DNA from: Misgurnus anguillicaudatus
Taxonomy: Eukaryota > Chordata > Actinopteri > Cypriniformes > Cobitidae
Direction of reading: 5' to 3'
Length of the DNA: 64,000 bases
Assembly (NCBI RefSeq): GCF_027580225.2
Contig: NC_073358.2
Location: 31,832,501-31,896,500 of the forward strand
Below the pieces are notes generated by a model, which searched no databases, was not told the DNA's origin, and saw nothing but the letters and a program-made list of their open reading frames with translations. The translations under genes and the position numbers were made by a program. Shown one piece after another: positions 54,704 through 64,000 of this stretch. The number at the start of each line of letters is the position of its first letter. Position 1 is the first letter of the stretch.

Positions 54704-55274
54704 GTTAGTACATATACATACATTTAGTACATACTTTTTTAAATTATATGTTTAAACTTATAAAACGCTGGCGTTATAACAAAACCAAAATATGCAATGT
54801 ACAAAGATTTGTTATACAATTTATTTTTCATTATATTTACTGGAAGGTTAAAACATCTAAGCAAGTATTATATCATTTAGGTTATAATTTTGTTTGTTGT
54901 CATTTGTCATATTGCGTAATGTCTGAAGTCTGTGTCTACTGCCATTGATCTTCAACCTCTACAGCTGAAAATGTTGCAGTCATTTCCCTTGTCACACTGT
55001 GGTGCCAGAGACATAAATGTTTGTCCTTGTTTTATTCTTGACTAATTAGAAGAATGAAAAACTTATTCAATTCTTAATCTATGGTTATATATAAAGGGAA
55101 TATAATGACAGCAGACTTGTCCCTCTCAAAGACTTTCTTTGCTCTCTGTGGGGTTAAAAGTTCTGAATCAAGAGTTTAACCATAACCCCCTGCTGTAAGA
55201 GTACAATGCCCCACGTCCACACACAATTGGAAGTAGTCTCACACACATGCATTTATGCTCTGCAGATCCAAAGT
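54704..55274. other. AT-rich spacer, no gene
   Basis: No repeat ends recognised; 66-codon frame at 54,748 without motif. Confidence 0.5.
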
Positions 55275-55760
55275 TTGGCCGCTCTCTAGGACCTTATTTA
55301 AACAGGAAATTTCCGTAAAATTCTGTGTAGACACAAACACGTCCCGTAAATGTCCTGGGATTGCTTCCGTAAAGAGGACTTAGTAACATTCCGTGAAAGC
55401 AGTCTGTGTGAACAAGACACAAAAACAATGCCGTAAGGGGCGTGCCGTAGTGAGGATGCGCGTGTTATTGCAACACAAAGTTATGGTTTAGCTCTTTAAA
55501 ACGAGGCATTTACATGCAGATTAACATTCACAATGAGAAATGTCTGCAAACTGGACTGAAGCAGAGATCAGAGAGCTTGTCACTATCCGTGCTGAAGCTG
55601 AAATCATTCAGCAGCATAAAATAATAGCGCGTTATATGCTCATATGAATAATAAACAAAAAGGCACATGCGTCATTGCAACAAGATAAATCTCTCAGCTC
55701 TTTAAAACGGGGGTTTTAAATACACATTGTTGTACTGTTTTCATTTAATTTGAGGTGAAT
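55275..55760 (+). mobile_element. Harbinger-like element, right end unclear
   Basis: GGACCTTATTTAAACAGGAA followed by repeated CCGTAAA units begins it. It carries a start of a Myb/SANT-like frame. No matching right terminus was seen before 55,829. Confidence 0.5.
55540..55647 (+). pseudogene. Myb/SANT-like N-terminus of a Harbinger protein
   Basis: MSANWTEAEIRELVTIRAEA followed by EIIQQHKIIARYMLI and a stop (35 codons). It resembles the first helix of the Myb/SANT-like DNA-binding protein that accompanies Harbinger transposase. The frame is cut after the first helix. The paralogous fragment at 7,736-7,918 has the same N-A-E-I arrangement. Confidence 0.5.
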
Positions 55761-56128
55761 CAGTCTCCAAATGCAATAAAATATAATTGTATCAATTTTA
55801 ATTATTATTGGATGATTGACTTTATTTCGGTAACACCTGGAGAAAACGTAAAAAAAACATTATGAAGAATATTCATGACACTGTTATAAAACTATTTGAC
55901 AGAGTATTGACACTTAATGACATTTTAATGACAAATAATATTTGTACAACTGTAGTTGAGGTCAAGAAAAATATTCATGATGTTGTTATAAAACTATATG
56001 ATAGATAGAGTATTAACACCTAATGACATTTTAATGACAAGTTCAATTTGTATCACTGGTAAAAAGTGGTCAGTTATGTTGTCTTGGTAATGTCAAGTTG
56101 TCATGACAAGTTATGATGTATTGGTTAA

Positions 56129-56659
56129 AGCTACCGTTCTGTCTGTGATTTTGAAGCTTTAATTGTGTTTATAGTGGGCAATATAACATGTGTTCATGTT
56201 TCACGTGTAAAAAAACACGGTATTTTTCACACAATTGACTTATCTGTGTAGGGCTGTTTTCACTGTCCTCAAAACAGGCTGATGTCTTCCTTGTTCTGTG
56301 AAGTCCCTCCTTCAGTAATACGTATCAAGTTCTGATTGTGTAGTTTGTTTAGTGTGCTGTGATTCGATAGCAGCTTAGCTTAGCAGAGCCGTTTGAGCCA
56401 AAGCTGGTGACTGACGTATTCTTGTGAGCGGAGTTTAGTCAACGAACCGTTCTAGTGACGTCATTAAAGCAGGAAATAGAGGGCTGTTGTCCAAACCGGC
56501 CGTTCGTTGTACGCTTTTAAAGAGGAATTCTATTGAAGAAAATATATCGCCTGGCAGTGAACTTTGAGCTTTATCATTTTACAGGTATTATTTATGCTAT
56601 TATAGCAACATTACACACTAACTAGGGTTTAAAAAATGGTATCAGGAAGAACGTGACCT
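56129..56659. mobile_element. TTAA element with AGAACGTGACCT ends
   Basis: AGCTACCGTTCTGTC at the left and GGAAGAACGTGACCT at the right, with TTAA on both sides (56,125-56,128 and 56,660-56,663). The body (CGTTCTAGTGACGTCATTAA, GAACTTTGAGCTTTATCA) matches a very abundant cyprinid repeat that I recall. No frame. Confidence 0.85.
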
Positions 56660-57100
56660 TTAATGTCAAGTTGTCATACCGAAGACATCTCAAACAATGT
56701 CATCTTTGCATTAAAAATGACATAACTGAACAAATGACACTTAGGGCCCTATCTTGCACCCAGCGCAATTGACTTTGTCAGTGACGCATGTATCATTTCG
56801 TATTTTGCACCAGCGCACAGCGGGTTTTTCCCTCCACAGACGCACGTCGGCAAACTAGGGAATGAACTTGCGCTCCCTGGGCGGTTCAGCGCAAAAAAAG
56901 GAGGCGTGCTCCGGCGCAAACCATCTCTTATGCTATTTTGCAGTTTCAAAAAACAATTGGGCTACTAACCAAAAAAACTAGTCTAAAGCGTAGTTCATTA
57001 TGCTATTTTAAGGGCGCATGCTTGACCATAATGTATACCGTGCACAAGGCGCATTGCTTATCTAATCTACACAGATGCAACAGTTATTTTTGCAAATCAT

Positions 57101-57206
57101 AAATTGCTACAATAAAAAAATATTAATACATGAGATAAGGGAAATCATTAAATCTTAAATTGTTACAATAAAAAAATATTAATACATGAGATAAGGGAAA
57201 TCATTG
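57101..57206 (+). repeat. Tandem duplication, two 56-bp units
   Basis: The unit starting AAATTGCTACAATAAAAAAA at 57,101 recurs at 57,157 with one difference seen (GCTAC to GTTAC). It lies within the Harbinger element. Confidence 0.92.
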
Positions 57207-57333
57207 TGTGAGCATTGTGGTTTTTATTTATTTTGTGTGGCAGCGTTAAAAAAATTCTCATGCAAATAACGATTAAAATATTTTCAGAAGTTTGTTGTGT
57301 GGCTGTATTACGTTTATTTTATCTAAATGATAA

Positions 57334-57847
57334 TTAAATTGTTTTCATAAGAAACCTTAATGTATATGAACTTGATTTGTAAGTGTACTTTGGGGTTGGA
57401 CCTTGCTTGCGTTTCTTGGGTCTGATTTCAAAGCCCCCAAACCCTTTCAGCGGTGAGGGTGGACGCAGCGATGTCCTCCTGTGTGCCCGGCGTGCCCGAT
57501 TTATGCTGGCAAGCTTGGGATCCCCCCGTCTCCTGACATCATTGTAGTGCTTGGCGCAGCTGATGAGACAATTGTGGCTATATTTCCTCTCACGCCTGTT
57601 TAACCGATGCTGATTCGGGCGGGTTTCTCCCATCCCCATACAAAACAACTTCTCTGTCTTTGACTGCTCTTACAAGAACGTCGGCCTCCTCAGCTGTGTA
57701 CCGCACCTGGCATGCGTCTGGTAAATTCGTCATAATAATAGCAACCCGCCATGGAACTTGCGCCCTTGTGTTTAAAGGGAATGTTGGATAGCGTTCTGAT
57801 TGGTTTATTTGTAAAAAGTTTGTGTTTACGTAACGCCCAAACCACAC
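57334..57847 (-). pseudogene. Harbinger Myb/SANT-like protein, frameshifted
   Basis: On the reverse strand the first part reads VRYTAEEADVLVRAVKDREV, then VLYGDGRNPPESASVKQA and a stop. This is the first half of a Myb/SANT-like domain; the family pattern is R-(Y/F)-T-x-E-E ... D-R-(E/K)-x-(V/I)-L-Y-G-D-G-R-N-P-P. The second part, in another frame, reads CAKHYNDVRRRGDPKLASIN and RARRAHRRTSL, the last helix (K/H-x-Y-N-D-V-R-R-R) and the basic tail. In working elements this protein helps the transposase enter the nucleus and bind the ends. The frame shift near 57,600 and a missing W-E-x-I segment inactivate it. Confidence 0.8.
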
Positions 57848-58094
57848 CTATGAATAATGAACCTACTTCAGACCAACCCCTTATTGATTTGCGCCTGGCG
57901 CAAGAGTTATTTCTCCCGCCGGGAAAATAGCAACAGCGCCCAAGATCCGCCCACAAAGTCCCTTGCGCTTTGCGCTTCGCACTTGCGTTTCAGATCGTTA
58001 AAATAGGGCCCTTTATGACAGTTGTCATAAACATGCATAATATCTCCTTTATGTTCATGACACGTGTCAACACCCCTTCAAGTAAAGTGTTACC

Positions 58095-60064
58095 AAAATG
58101 ACACACTAATAATTTAACTCAATAGACTTTGAGTATCATTGATAAGTTTGAGAACAGCTTTACCACACAACTTAAACTTACAGCCTTTGACACACTTAAT
58201 ATGCAGTGGCACGTGATAAACCTTCAGCACTACTGGGTCTGTCATTGATCCTCATTAATGACTGAACTGGCCTTTGGGCCCGAGTCTTAATTGCTGTTGG
58301 TGCATCAAAAACTGTTTTTTGGGGAAGCAAAAGTGGGTCAAACAAGTTACCTTGACTGCAGGCAGCAAAAGGTCTTGCCAAGAGCGAAGCCACCATCCCA
58401 TAATGATTGGGTTTGAGTAAGAGAAGAATGAAAAGATGCTTGGAGGAATGCAGAGTCTTTGACATGGCATACATTTTAGATGATTAAATGTTCCCTGGAA
58501 GCATTATGTCCAAAAATGTTCAATGAGTGTATAGCTGTAAGTGCTGAGCGTATTTTTTGAATTTACCAGATTTACCAAATTAATTTAAGCTCTGAGGTTC
58601 GTTTGATAAGTTGTTTACTAAAAGATATGCATCATTTGTTAATAAGTATGAGGGTTCAAAATAATTTCTACTGTGCTTCAAGGATCGTAGAAGCAGGAAG
58701 TCTTGTAAGATCAGAATGGTAAAGGTGAGTGGAGTGACCTGTACTGCTTTTAGCTTTACTTTAGGCAAAGAAAAATAAGATAAGACTAAAACTAATAATT
58801 ATAGTACATCTCAGTGTGTTTGCAATATTTTTAATAAAAAAAGTGAAACAAAATTAGTTCCACATTGGGGGCAAGCTGTGTCATGTCAAAGGATAAGTCG
58901 AATCAACTGGGAATGCATTAAAAATATGATAAATGAGAAAAAAATAACCTGCAAGGGCACAGTCCCATTTCAAAGTCATATTACTCGCAATTTCATAAAC
59001 CAGCTAGGAAATATTCAGTATAGCTATTTGAATGTAGTGAAATCCATTTTCATCTTTTTCTGAGAGTTTGTGTAATAATGTTTATAGATGCATTTTCTGA
59101 ATAAATAAATATATTTGCAGGCAAAGCTCATCTCTCAATCACAAGATGCTCTACATAATGGGCCCTTTCTAAATATCTGGTCATGTGACAATAAATGTGC
59201 ACAGATACCTAAATAAAGAGATTGAATATCCTTATACTATTTATATTGCATGTTTTTATGTTATCATCTTGTTTTTGATTGTGTCTTCTGTTTTTTTTAG
59301 AATTCGGCAAATAAATTTGTGTGTGTATGTGTGTGTGCGTATGTATGCATTTTTTCTTCATGCACGTGCGTGTGTGTGTGTATGTGTGTGTGTGTGTGTA
59401 TGTGTGTGTGCATGTTTGAGGGCAAGAGGCTCTGGGAAAAGGAGGGAGTTCGAGAGCAAGCAGAAGGAGAGAGCATTCTTTCCCGCTGAAGTCACTCTGT
59501 CTGTGGCGATGGGAGAGCAATGTTGTCCACACACACACACAGCCGTCTCTGCATGTCAGTGTCGGTGCGAGTGGGTGGGAGAATACCACTGCAGGGGTTT
59601 TGGGTTGAGATAGAGAAAGGGTGAAAAGGATGGATAGGGAGAAGGAAACACAAATAAGAGTAAAATGAGAGATAGTGGCAGTGAGAGGCTAAAACAAGTG
59701 CAGGTGAGAGGACTGAAAATAGAAAGGGCTGAATGGGAGAGAGAGAGAGAGAGAGAGGGAGAGCATGTTCCTGTCTTACAACAAGAAAATAGGGATAAGG
59801 CATTCAACATAAATGAGGGTGATAGTGAGAACATGAGAGATAAGAATAGGTACCAGTGTGACTTTTTCTTTACACATGTATATTTAGTAGGTCTAAATAA
59901 AGTCTGAGACATAATTCGGTGGAGAATCATGAATATTTTTTTGCATGATCTGAACTCTTAAACTAAATATTACAGTATATCTAAAAAAAAAAAAACATGT
60001 ACTTGAGTAAAAAAAAAATTGGTCACAGATTGCACAAATTTGGTACATTTTTGTTAGTATCTTA
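58095..60064. other. Spacer with microsatellites, no gene
   Basis: 58,100-59,160 is AT-rich with frames of 61-92 codons and no motif. A long GT tract with interruptions lies at 59,318-59,412, a CA tract at 59,530-59,542 and a GA tract at 59,738-59,762. Frames of 60-142 codons over 59,185-59,930 translate these tracts. GCTGAAGTCACTCTGTCTGT near 59,487 looks unique. Confidence 0.5.
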
Positions 60065-60169
60065 CACTAGAAGAAAAGATTAGTTACCTGGTTCAAATTT
60101 TGAGTCAACCTAAAAATAGAATTGTTGTCTCAACTAATATTTTTAAGTTCAAGTAACTCAAAATTTTAA

Positions 60170-61459
60170 AGAGCACCTATTTCATTGCTAAAAGGTTATT
60201 TTGTGTATTTGGTATAATACAATGTGTTTGCGTGTTTTAAGGTTAAAAAACACATTATTTTCCACATACCGTACATTTGTGTAGCTCAAGATTTCACGCA
60301 CTGAAACGCATAGATTTGAAAAGCGCTGTGTCCCTGATTGGCCAGATAATCTGTACGTTGTGATTGGCCTGAATACCTCTGATGTCAGCCGGAAATGTGA
60401 TGCTCTTTACCATGTTTGAAAGATTCGCTCACAATACAATGCTATCAGGAGTTAATTTACAGGCTGTGAGTCCAAGCGGAGGAATTATGATAATGTCGGT
60501 CTTTACTACATCACCAATCCCAGGAAGTAAACTGTTGCCTACAATCCGTGTGTTCATTGTAGTCCCCAAAAAATTTTTGTTGGAGAAATAACTCGCGATA
60601 TAGTTTACTTTGGGGTATGTACCATTAACATGTACTAATACACACTTACACACCAAAGAAAATGTGAATCGGACAATAGGGTGATTCTCACGAAATCCAG
60701 ATTTAGAAGATGCACAACATCAGAATTTTTAAAAAGCCCTTGAAGCCATTCTTTTTTTGCACATATAAGATTAAGGTCTGAACTTACTATAACCATTATT
60801 TTTACAGGATTTAAAACATATTTCCTATAGAATTATTTAAATTTTTTAGATTATCATTGTCAAAAATTATCATTACCGCAACATGATATTACATCAAATA
60901 TATGCATTAACAAACTCATGTTTCGGTAATGAGAACTAAAAAATTGTCTAGGTACTATGGCAAACAAAATGTCAACTTTTATCTGGAGAGAAAAAATAGC
61001 CATCTTGATTGTCACAGTCAATTATGTCCCTTCCAACAAATAAAACATTTTTTTAGTTCCTTTAGGGCTTAAACAATGATTGAAAATTGTTGCAGAGGAT
61101 GAGAACACATTTATATTCCTTATTATTGACTCTACATTTACCAATTATCACCAAATACCACATGTTGGTACATGCACTAAAGCTTTTTATTTTTTATTTT
61201 TTTTAATTATAAATATTTCCATGTCAAAGAACCCAAATCCAGTAATGGACACGTTGCGGTAATGAAAATTTTCCCCTTAAATGTTGAAAAAAAACCAAAG
61301 TTGGTTTTTATGATGTCATTTGAAATCATGTGCAAAATAGTACATGAAGAGATGTTTGTAACTGTATTCTTCTTATTTTGATAGCATTTACTTTTTTATC
61401 AAAATGTTTCATGACACCTCATAAGTCTAATTTCACGAGAATCACCCAATAGGTGCTCT
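60170..61459 (+). mobile_element. TTAA element, AGAGCACCTAT family, copy 3
   Basis: AGAGCACCTATTTCATTGCT at the left, CAATAGGTGCTCT at the right; TTAA flanks (60,166-60,169 and 61,460-61,463). The body is similar to 41,135-41,514 but keeps CTGATTGGCCAGATAATCTG and CTGATGTCAGCCGG, which copy 1 also has. A third element is inserted 14 bp from its right end. Confidence 0.92.
60680..61446. mobile_element. GGTGATTCTC element with 6-bp duplication
   Basis: GGTGATTCTCACGAAATCCA at the left and ATTTCACGAGAATCACC at the right. CAATAG flanks both sides (60,674-60,679 and 61,447-61,452). CGGTAATGA and TCATTACCGCAACATG motifs recur inside. The only frame (61,080-61,262) has no domain. The superfamily is uncertain; a 6-bp duplication is unusual (IS3EU or Dada-like types are known for it). 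Confidence 0.88.
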
Positions 61460-61514
61460 TTAAGGCAACCAGGCAACTTACTTTTTTAAGTTGAACCAAC
61501 TTTTTTACAGTGTA

Positions 61515-63583
61515 GTATTACAGTATGATTTGGTTAAATATATTGAATGGACAAAAGTTTGCATGTCCTGAATGCAACATGTTGCATAAAGATCTCAAAG
61601 ATAATTTCGTCTCATCAATAAAATGTAATTTTTTTTACATTTCAGGAGGGCAAACATGTGAACCTTAAAATAATGTACTCTTCATTTTCTTTTGTATTTG
61701 TAATTAACACCTTTGTCTTTCTGAACCCCCATGATGCATTAAAAAGTAACATACACCATAAAAAGACCCCTTATGATTTCAATGTCTAGCATAACTTTAG
61801 CCACAGTTAGCCTTCCAAGTAGATGATTTATAGAACAATGAGAAGCTTTTCTTCCAACCATACGAGAGAAATTAGAGGTTTGGGTGATAAGGCCTTCCAG
61901 TAAAATGCTTCACCTTTTCCTCTCTCTCTTTCTACTGTCCGCTGCTAGGACAGTCCCAGGGCCTTCAAACGTCAGGCCGCGGCAAGGCGCTCAAGCGCTG
62001 TCTGTAATTGCTTCGGTCTAGACGTTGTCTGGTATGGGAAACCGACACGCACATTGCGCATGGGGGGGAGTGTGAGGGGGACCGAGATAGAAATGCAATG
62101 GGATTAAAACGCATTGCAAACGCCTGGAAGCCTCTAGTGAAATAAAGGATGTCAGAGGCTGATTGCAGTGGGTGGATGATTTACAGTATGGTAGCTGTAT
62201 TAGATGGACATGTTTCATTCAGCTTTGGCTCTAATGTGGTCTATGATGCGGATAAAATCAATTCTTCTAGCCTGTTAACCTACAACCAGCATTGTTTACA
62301 CCTAGATAAATTTAGTGTCTGGGAATTGAACTGGGAATAATGGTTCTTAATCAGTCTACTGCAGCATTTTATATAACTTCCAACAGTCATGGTTACCCTT
62401 ATTGATCACTCCTTTTTTAGTTTTGAATAGGCATGTATATGTAAAGTATTTATATAGTCATGTATATATAGTTTATTTAACATAATTAACTATTTACTCA
62501 AGTAGACACACCTGTTAAAGACAAAGGAAAACAGCTTTCTTATATACTTGTAAGTGTGCCAGTTTTTCGGACAATGCGTGCCTTGCAGTGCTACACTGTA
62601 CTAACCTCGTAGTGGGTGGCTGAAGTGGTGGATCTCAGACATTAGAAGTATTTCAGGGACAATAACTTATAGCTTTTCCTTTGCATCTTTTTGTAACTCT
62701 TTCATTTTCTCTCACTCTTTTATAGAGGAAGACAGCCAGAATGAAATATTGTTCAAGAGTCCATCTATTTCATATTAAGTTCAACTTGTTTACACTGACA
62801 CTGCACTTCCCCATGAGTGCACACAGTTTATTTTTGGTTTGCCAAGTCTTTTGAAGTTTCCAAGTCCCACCAGAATTTAACAGTGTTCTTGTACTGAGTG
62901 GGCAGGAGTGGGAAGGGCGTGGTTTTGTCATGGGATTGAATAGCAGGGATGTGCAATTGAGATTGACTTTTAAATCCCAATTCAGTTTGAAATAAGGTAG
63001 CAGAATGAAAAATTCTAATATAAATTTGGAATTTAATTTAACTTTATTGAATGGGAGATGGTAGATGAACAATTTATTTCACGAAATACTGTTACATTTT
63101 ACTGAAATTATTGTATTATGTATGTTATTCCAATTCAAATTTTAATGCAGCTTTTTATGTGGTGTGTCCAATTTGATTCAAGTTAATTCACATTAATTTA
63201 AAGATACTCCATACTGATTTTTGATATACATTGAGCATGTATAGTACATATATTGTATGCCTGGATTTATAAATGTCATCATTGCCAAGATCTGTAGGAT
63301 CAAATGGTCAGTTTATGTGTTGGTGGTTGTCTATCTTTTGCACAGATGTTGATAATTTCATGGAAGGGTGTGAGAATATTAGAACATATCCACAAGTACA
63401 TTTGGTCCACATTGCAGCTCATACTGGCCAAAAGCCACCCACTTACACCATTGTGCCAGTTAGGGGTGGGTGAATCTTACAGTATATCAATAATATCAAA
63501 ATAGTAGTCCAGTTCTTAAAATTGTATTAAAAAATGCACTCTTTAGGTGGTTGACCAGAGAAGTATTAATTATTTCATATACA
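61515..63583. other. Spacer, no gene recognised
   Basis: 61,780-62,340 is more balanced in base content and includes GGACAGTCCCAGGGCCTTCA, GTCAGGCCGCGGCAAGGCGC and CATTGCGCATGGGGGGGAG, without repeat ends; it might be host regulatory DNA. The remainder is AT-rich. Frames of 60-100 codons (for example 62,770-63,072, reverse) have no motifs. Confidence 0.4.
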
Positions 63584-63690
63584 TGAAGGCAAATGCTTTA
63601 ATCCAAAGCAATTTACAAAGCTTATAAGCTATACATTTAGAAATTGGGAATATACAATTGGGAATTGAAGCCTGTGACTCAAAACTTAAT
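63584..63690 (-). mobile_element. tRNA-derived SINE, reverse copy
   Basis: GGCAAATGCTTTAATCCAAA then GCAATTTACAAAGC is the SINE tail inverted. AATTGGGAATTGAAGCCTGT is the inverted B-box region. The head is not clear. Confidence 0.65.
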
Positions 63691-64000
63691 ACAACTTAAC
63701 CTTTACTTTAAGGTATATCATTCCATGTCATCAAATACCTCTCAAATCTAAAAAAAAACTTATACCAGTATTATCTGGGCACAAAGTGTATATAAAAGAA
63801 ATGTCAAAAAAAGTAAGGTCATATTATACTATTTAAGAAAATAATTGTTTTTTTAATACGCTTTTGTTTCAAACCTGTGCACTTCCATAAGTAATGTTGC
63901 AATAGAACAATCTAGTTGGAGCTTGAGATTTTAACAAGTACTTGTTTGTTTTGTGTATAATACAGGTATGGATCAGGCTTTGTCAACACTAATAAAAAAA
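63691..64000. other. AT-rich end of window
   Basis: No gene or defined repeat; the window ends in an A run. Confidence 0.5.

Larger units (their letters stand above)
56744..58012 (-). mobile_element. Harbinger element with SANT-gene relic
   Basis: GGGCCCTATCTTGCACCCAG at the left and CGTTAAAATAGGGCCCT at the right. TTA on both flanks (56,741-56,743 and 58,013-58,015). GCGCAA/TTGCGC repeats cluster near both ends. The transposase itself is not recognisable, but the accessory DNA-binding gene remains on the reverse strand. Confidence 0.9.
55829..58094. mobile_element. GGTAACAC element holding two insertions
   Basis: GGTAACACCTGGAG at the left pairs weakly with CAAGTAAAGTGTTACC at the right. 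Internal units of about 105 bp (AATATTCATGA, GTTATAAAACTAT, CTAATGACATTTTAATGACA) occur twice at 55,868-56,053. Removing 56,129-56,659 and 56,744-58,012 rejoins ATGTCAAGTTGTCAT-rich sequence. No gene of its own. Confidence 0.7.
60065..61512. mobile_element. TA-flanked MITE, outer shell of a triple nest
   Basis: CACTAGAAGAAAAGATTAGT at the left and AACCAACTTTTTTACAGTG at the right, with TA on each side (60,063-60,064 and 61,513-61,514). Family text GTTACCTGGTTCAAATTTTG and AACTAATATTTTTAAGTTCA lies left; CAACCAGGCAACTTACTTTT lies right. Without the insert the MITE is about 150-160 bp. Confidence 0.85.

Noticed and set aside
59185..59930. Frames of 60-142 codons on both strands
   Set aside because: They cross GT, CA and GA tracts and have no recognisable fold or motif.

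Overview
The window looks like non-coding DNA of a teleost fish, most likely a cyprinid. Several repeats match, from memory, families common in zebrafish and carp genomes: TTAA-flanked palindromic elements, TWA-flanked Harbinger MITEs, hAT MITEs with 8-bp duplications, Tc1 copies and a tRNA-derived SINE. Open frames are short and scattered on both strands, simple repeats are frequent, and nothing resembles a prokaryotic or viral layout. No complete host protein-coding gene is visible. The sequence is probably intergenic or lies inside long introns. All database-style naming here is from memory; no search was run.

Layout. 1-9.6 kb: a Harbinger MITE, an ancient tandem repeat block carrying two hAT MITEs, two opposed copies of one hAT MITE, microsatellites, a SINE, and a Harbinger relic with another element inside it. 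9.6-16.7 kb: a TTAA element split by a 1.4-kb hAT, then mostly back-to-back hAT and Harbinger remnants. 17.2-22.8 kb: a head-to-head SINE pair, then two decayed Tc1 elements tail to tail, the second split by a 1.6-kb element with a BED-finger relic. 22.8-29.3 kb: purine-rich DNA, a hAT with a nested hAT MITE, and a less AT-rich block near 27.5-28.1 kb with a weak candidate exon. 29.3-34.9 kb: TTAA elements, one holding a near-perfect 148-bp-arm palindrome, a decayed Tc1-like copy, and a second candidate exon at 31,997-32,140.

35-48 kb: two copies of a CAGGGCTC-ended family with 5-bp duplications, two direct copies of a 0.9-kb long-inverted-repeat TTAA element, foldbacks and Harbinger MITEs. 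48.1-50.6 kb and 58.1-60.0 kb carry few recognisable transposons and are where host regulatory sequence might lie. 50.9-61.5 kb: four nested transposon stacks with clear target duplications.

The elements do not work together as a system. The main content is a readable record of sequential transposition: target duplications (TA, TTAA, TAA/TTA, 5, 6 and 8 bp) let many insertions be ordered. Fragments of coding sequence survive: DDE motifs of Tc1 transposase, BED-type fingers, a Myb/SANT domain of a Harbinger accessory protein, and a possible THAP start. All are broken or very short. I found no convincing novel biological system; the most unusual structures are the 29.8-30.1 kb palindrome, the nested stacks, and a 48-bp perfect repeat shared by a host element and the MITE inserted in it.
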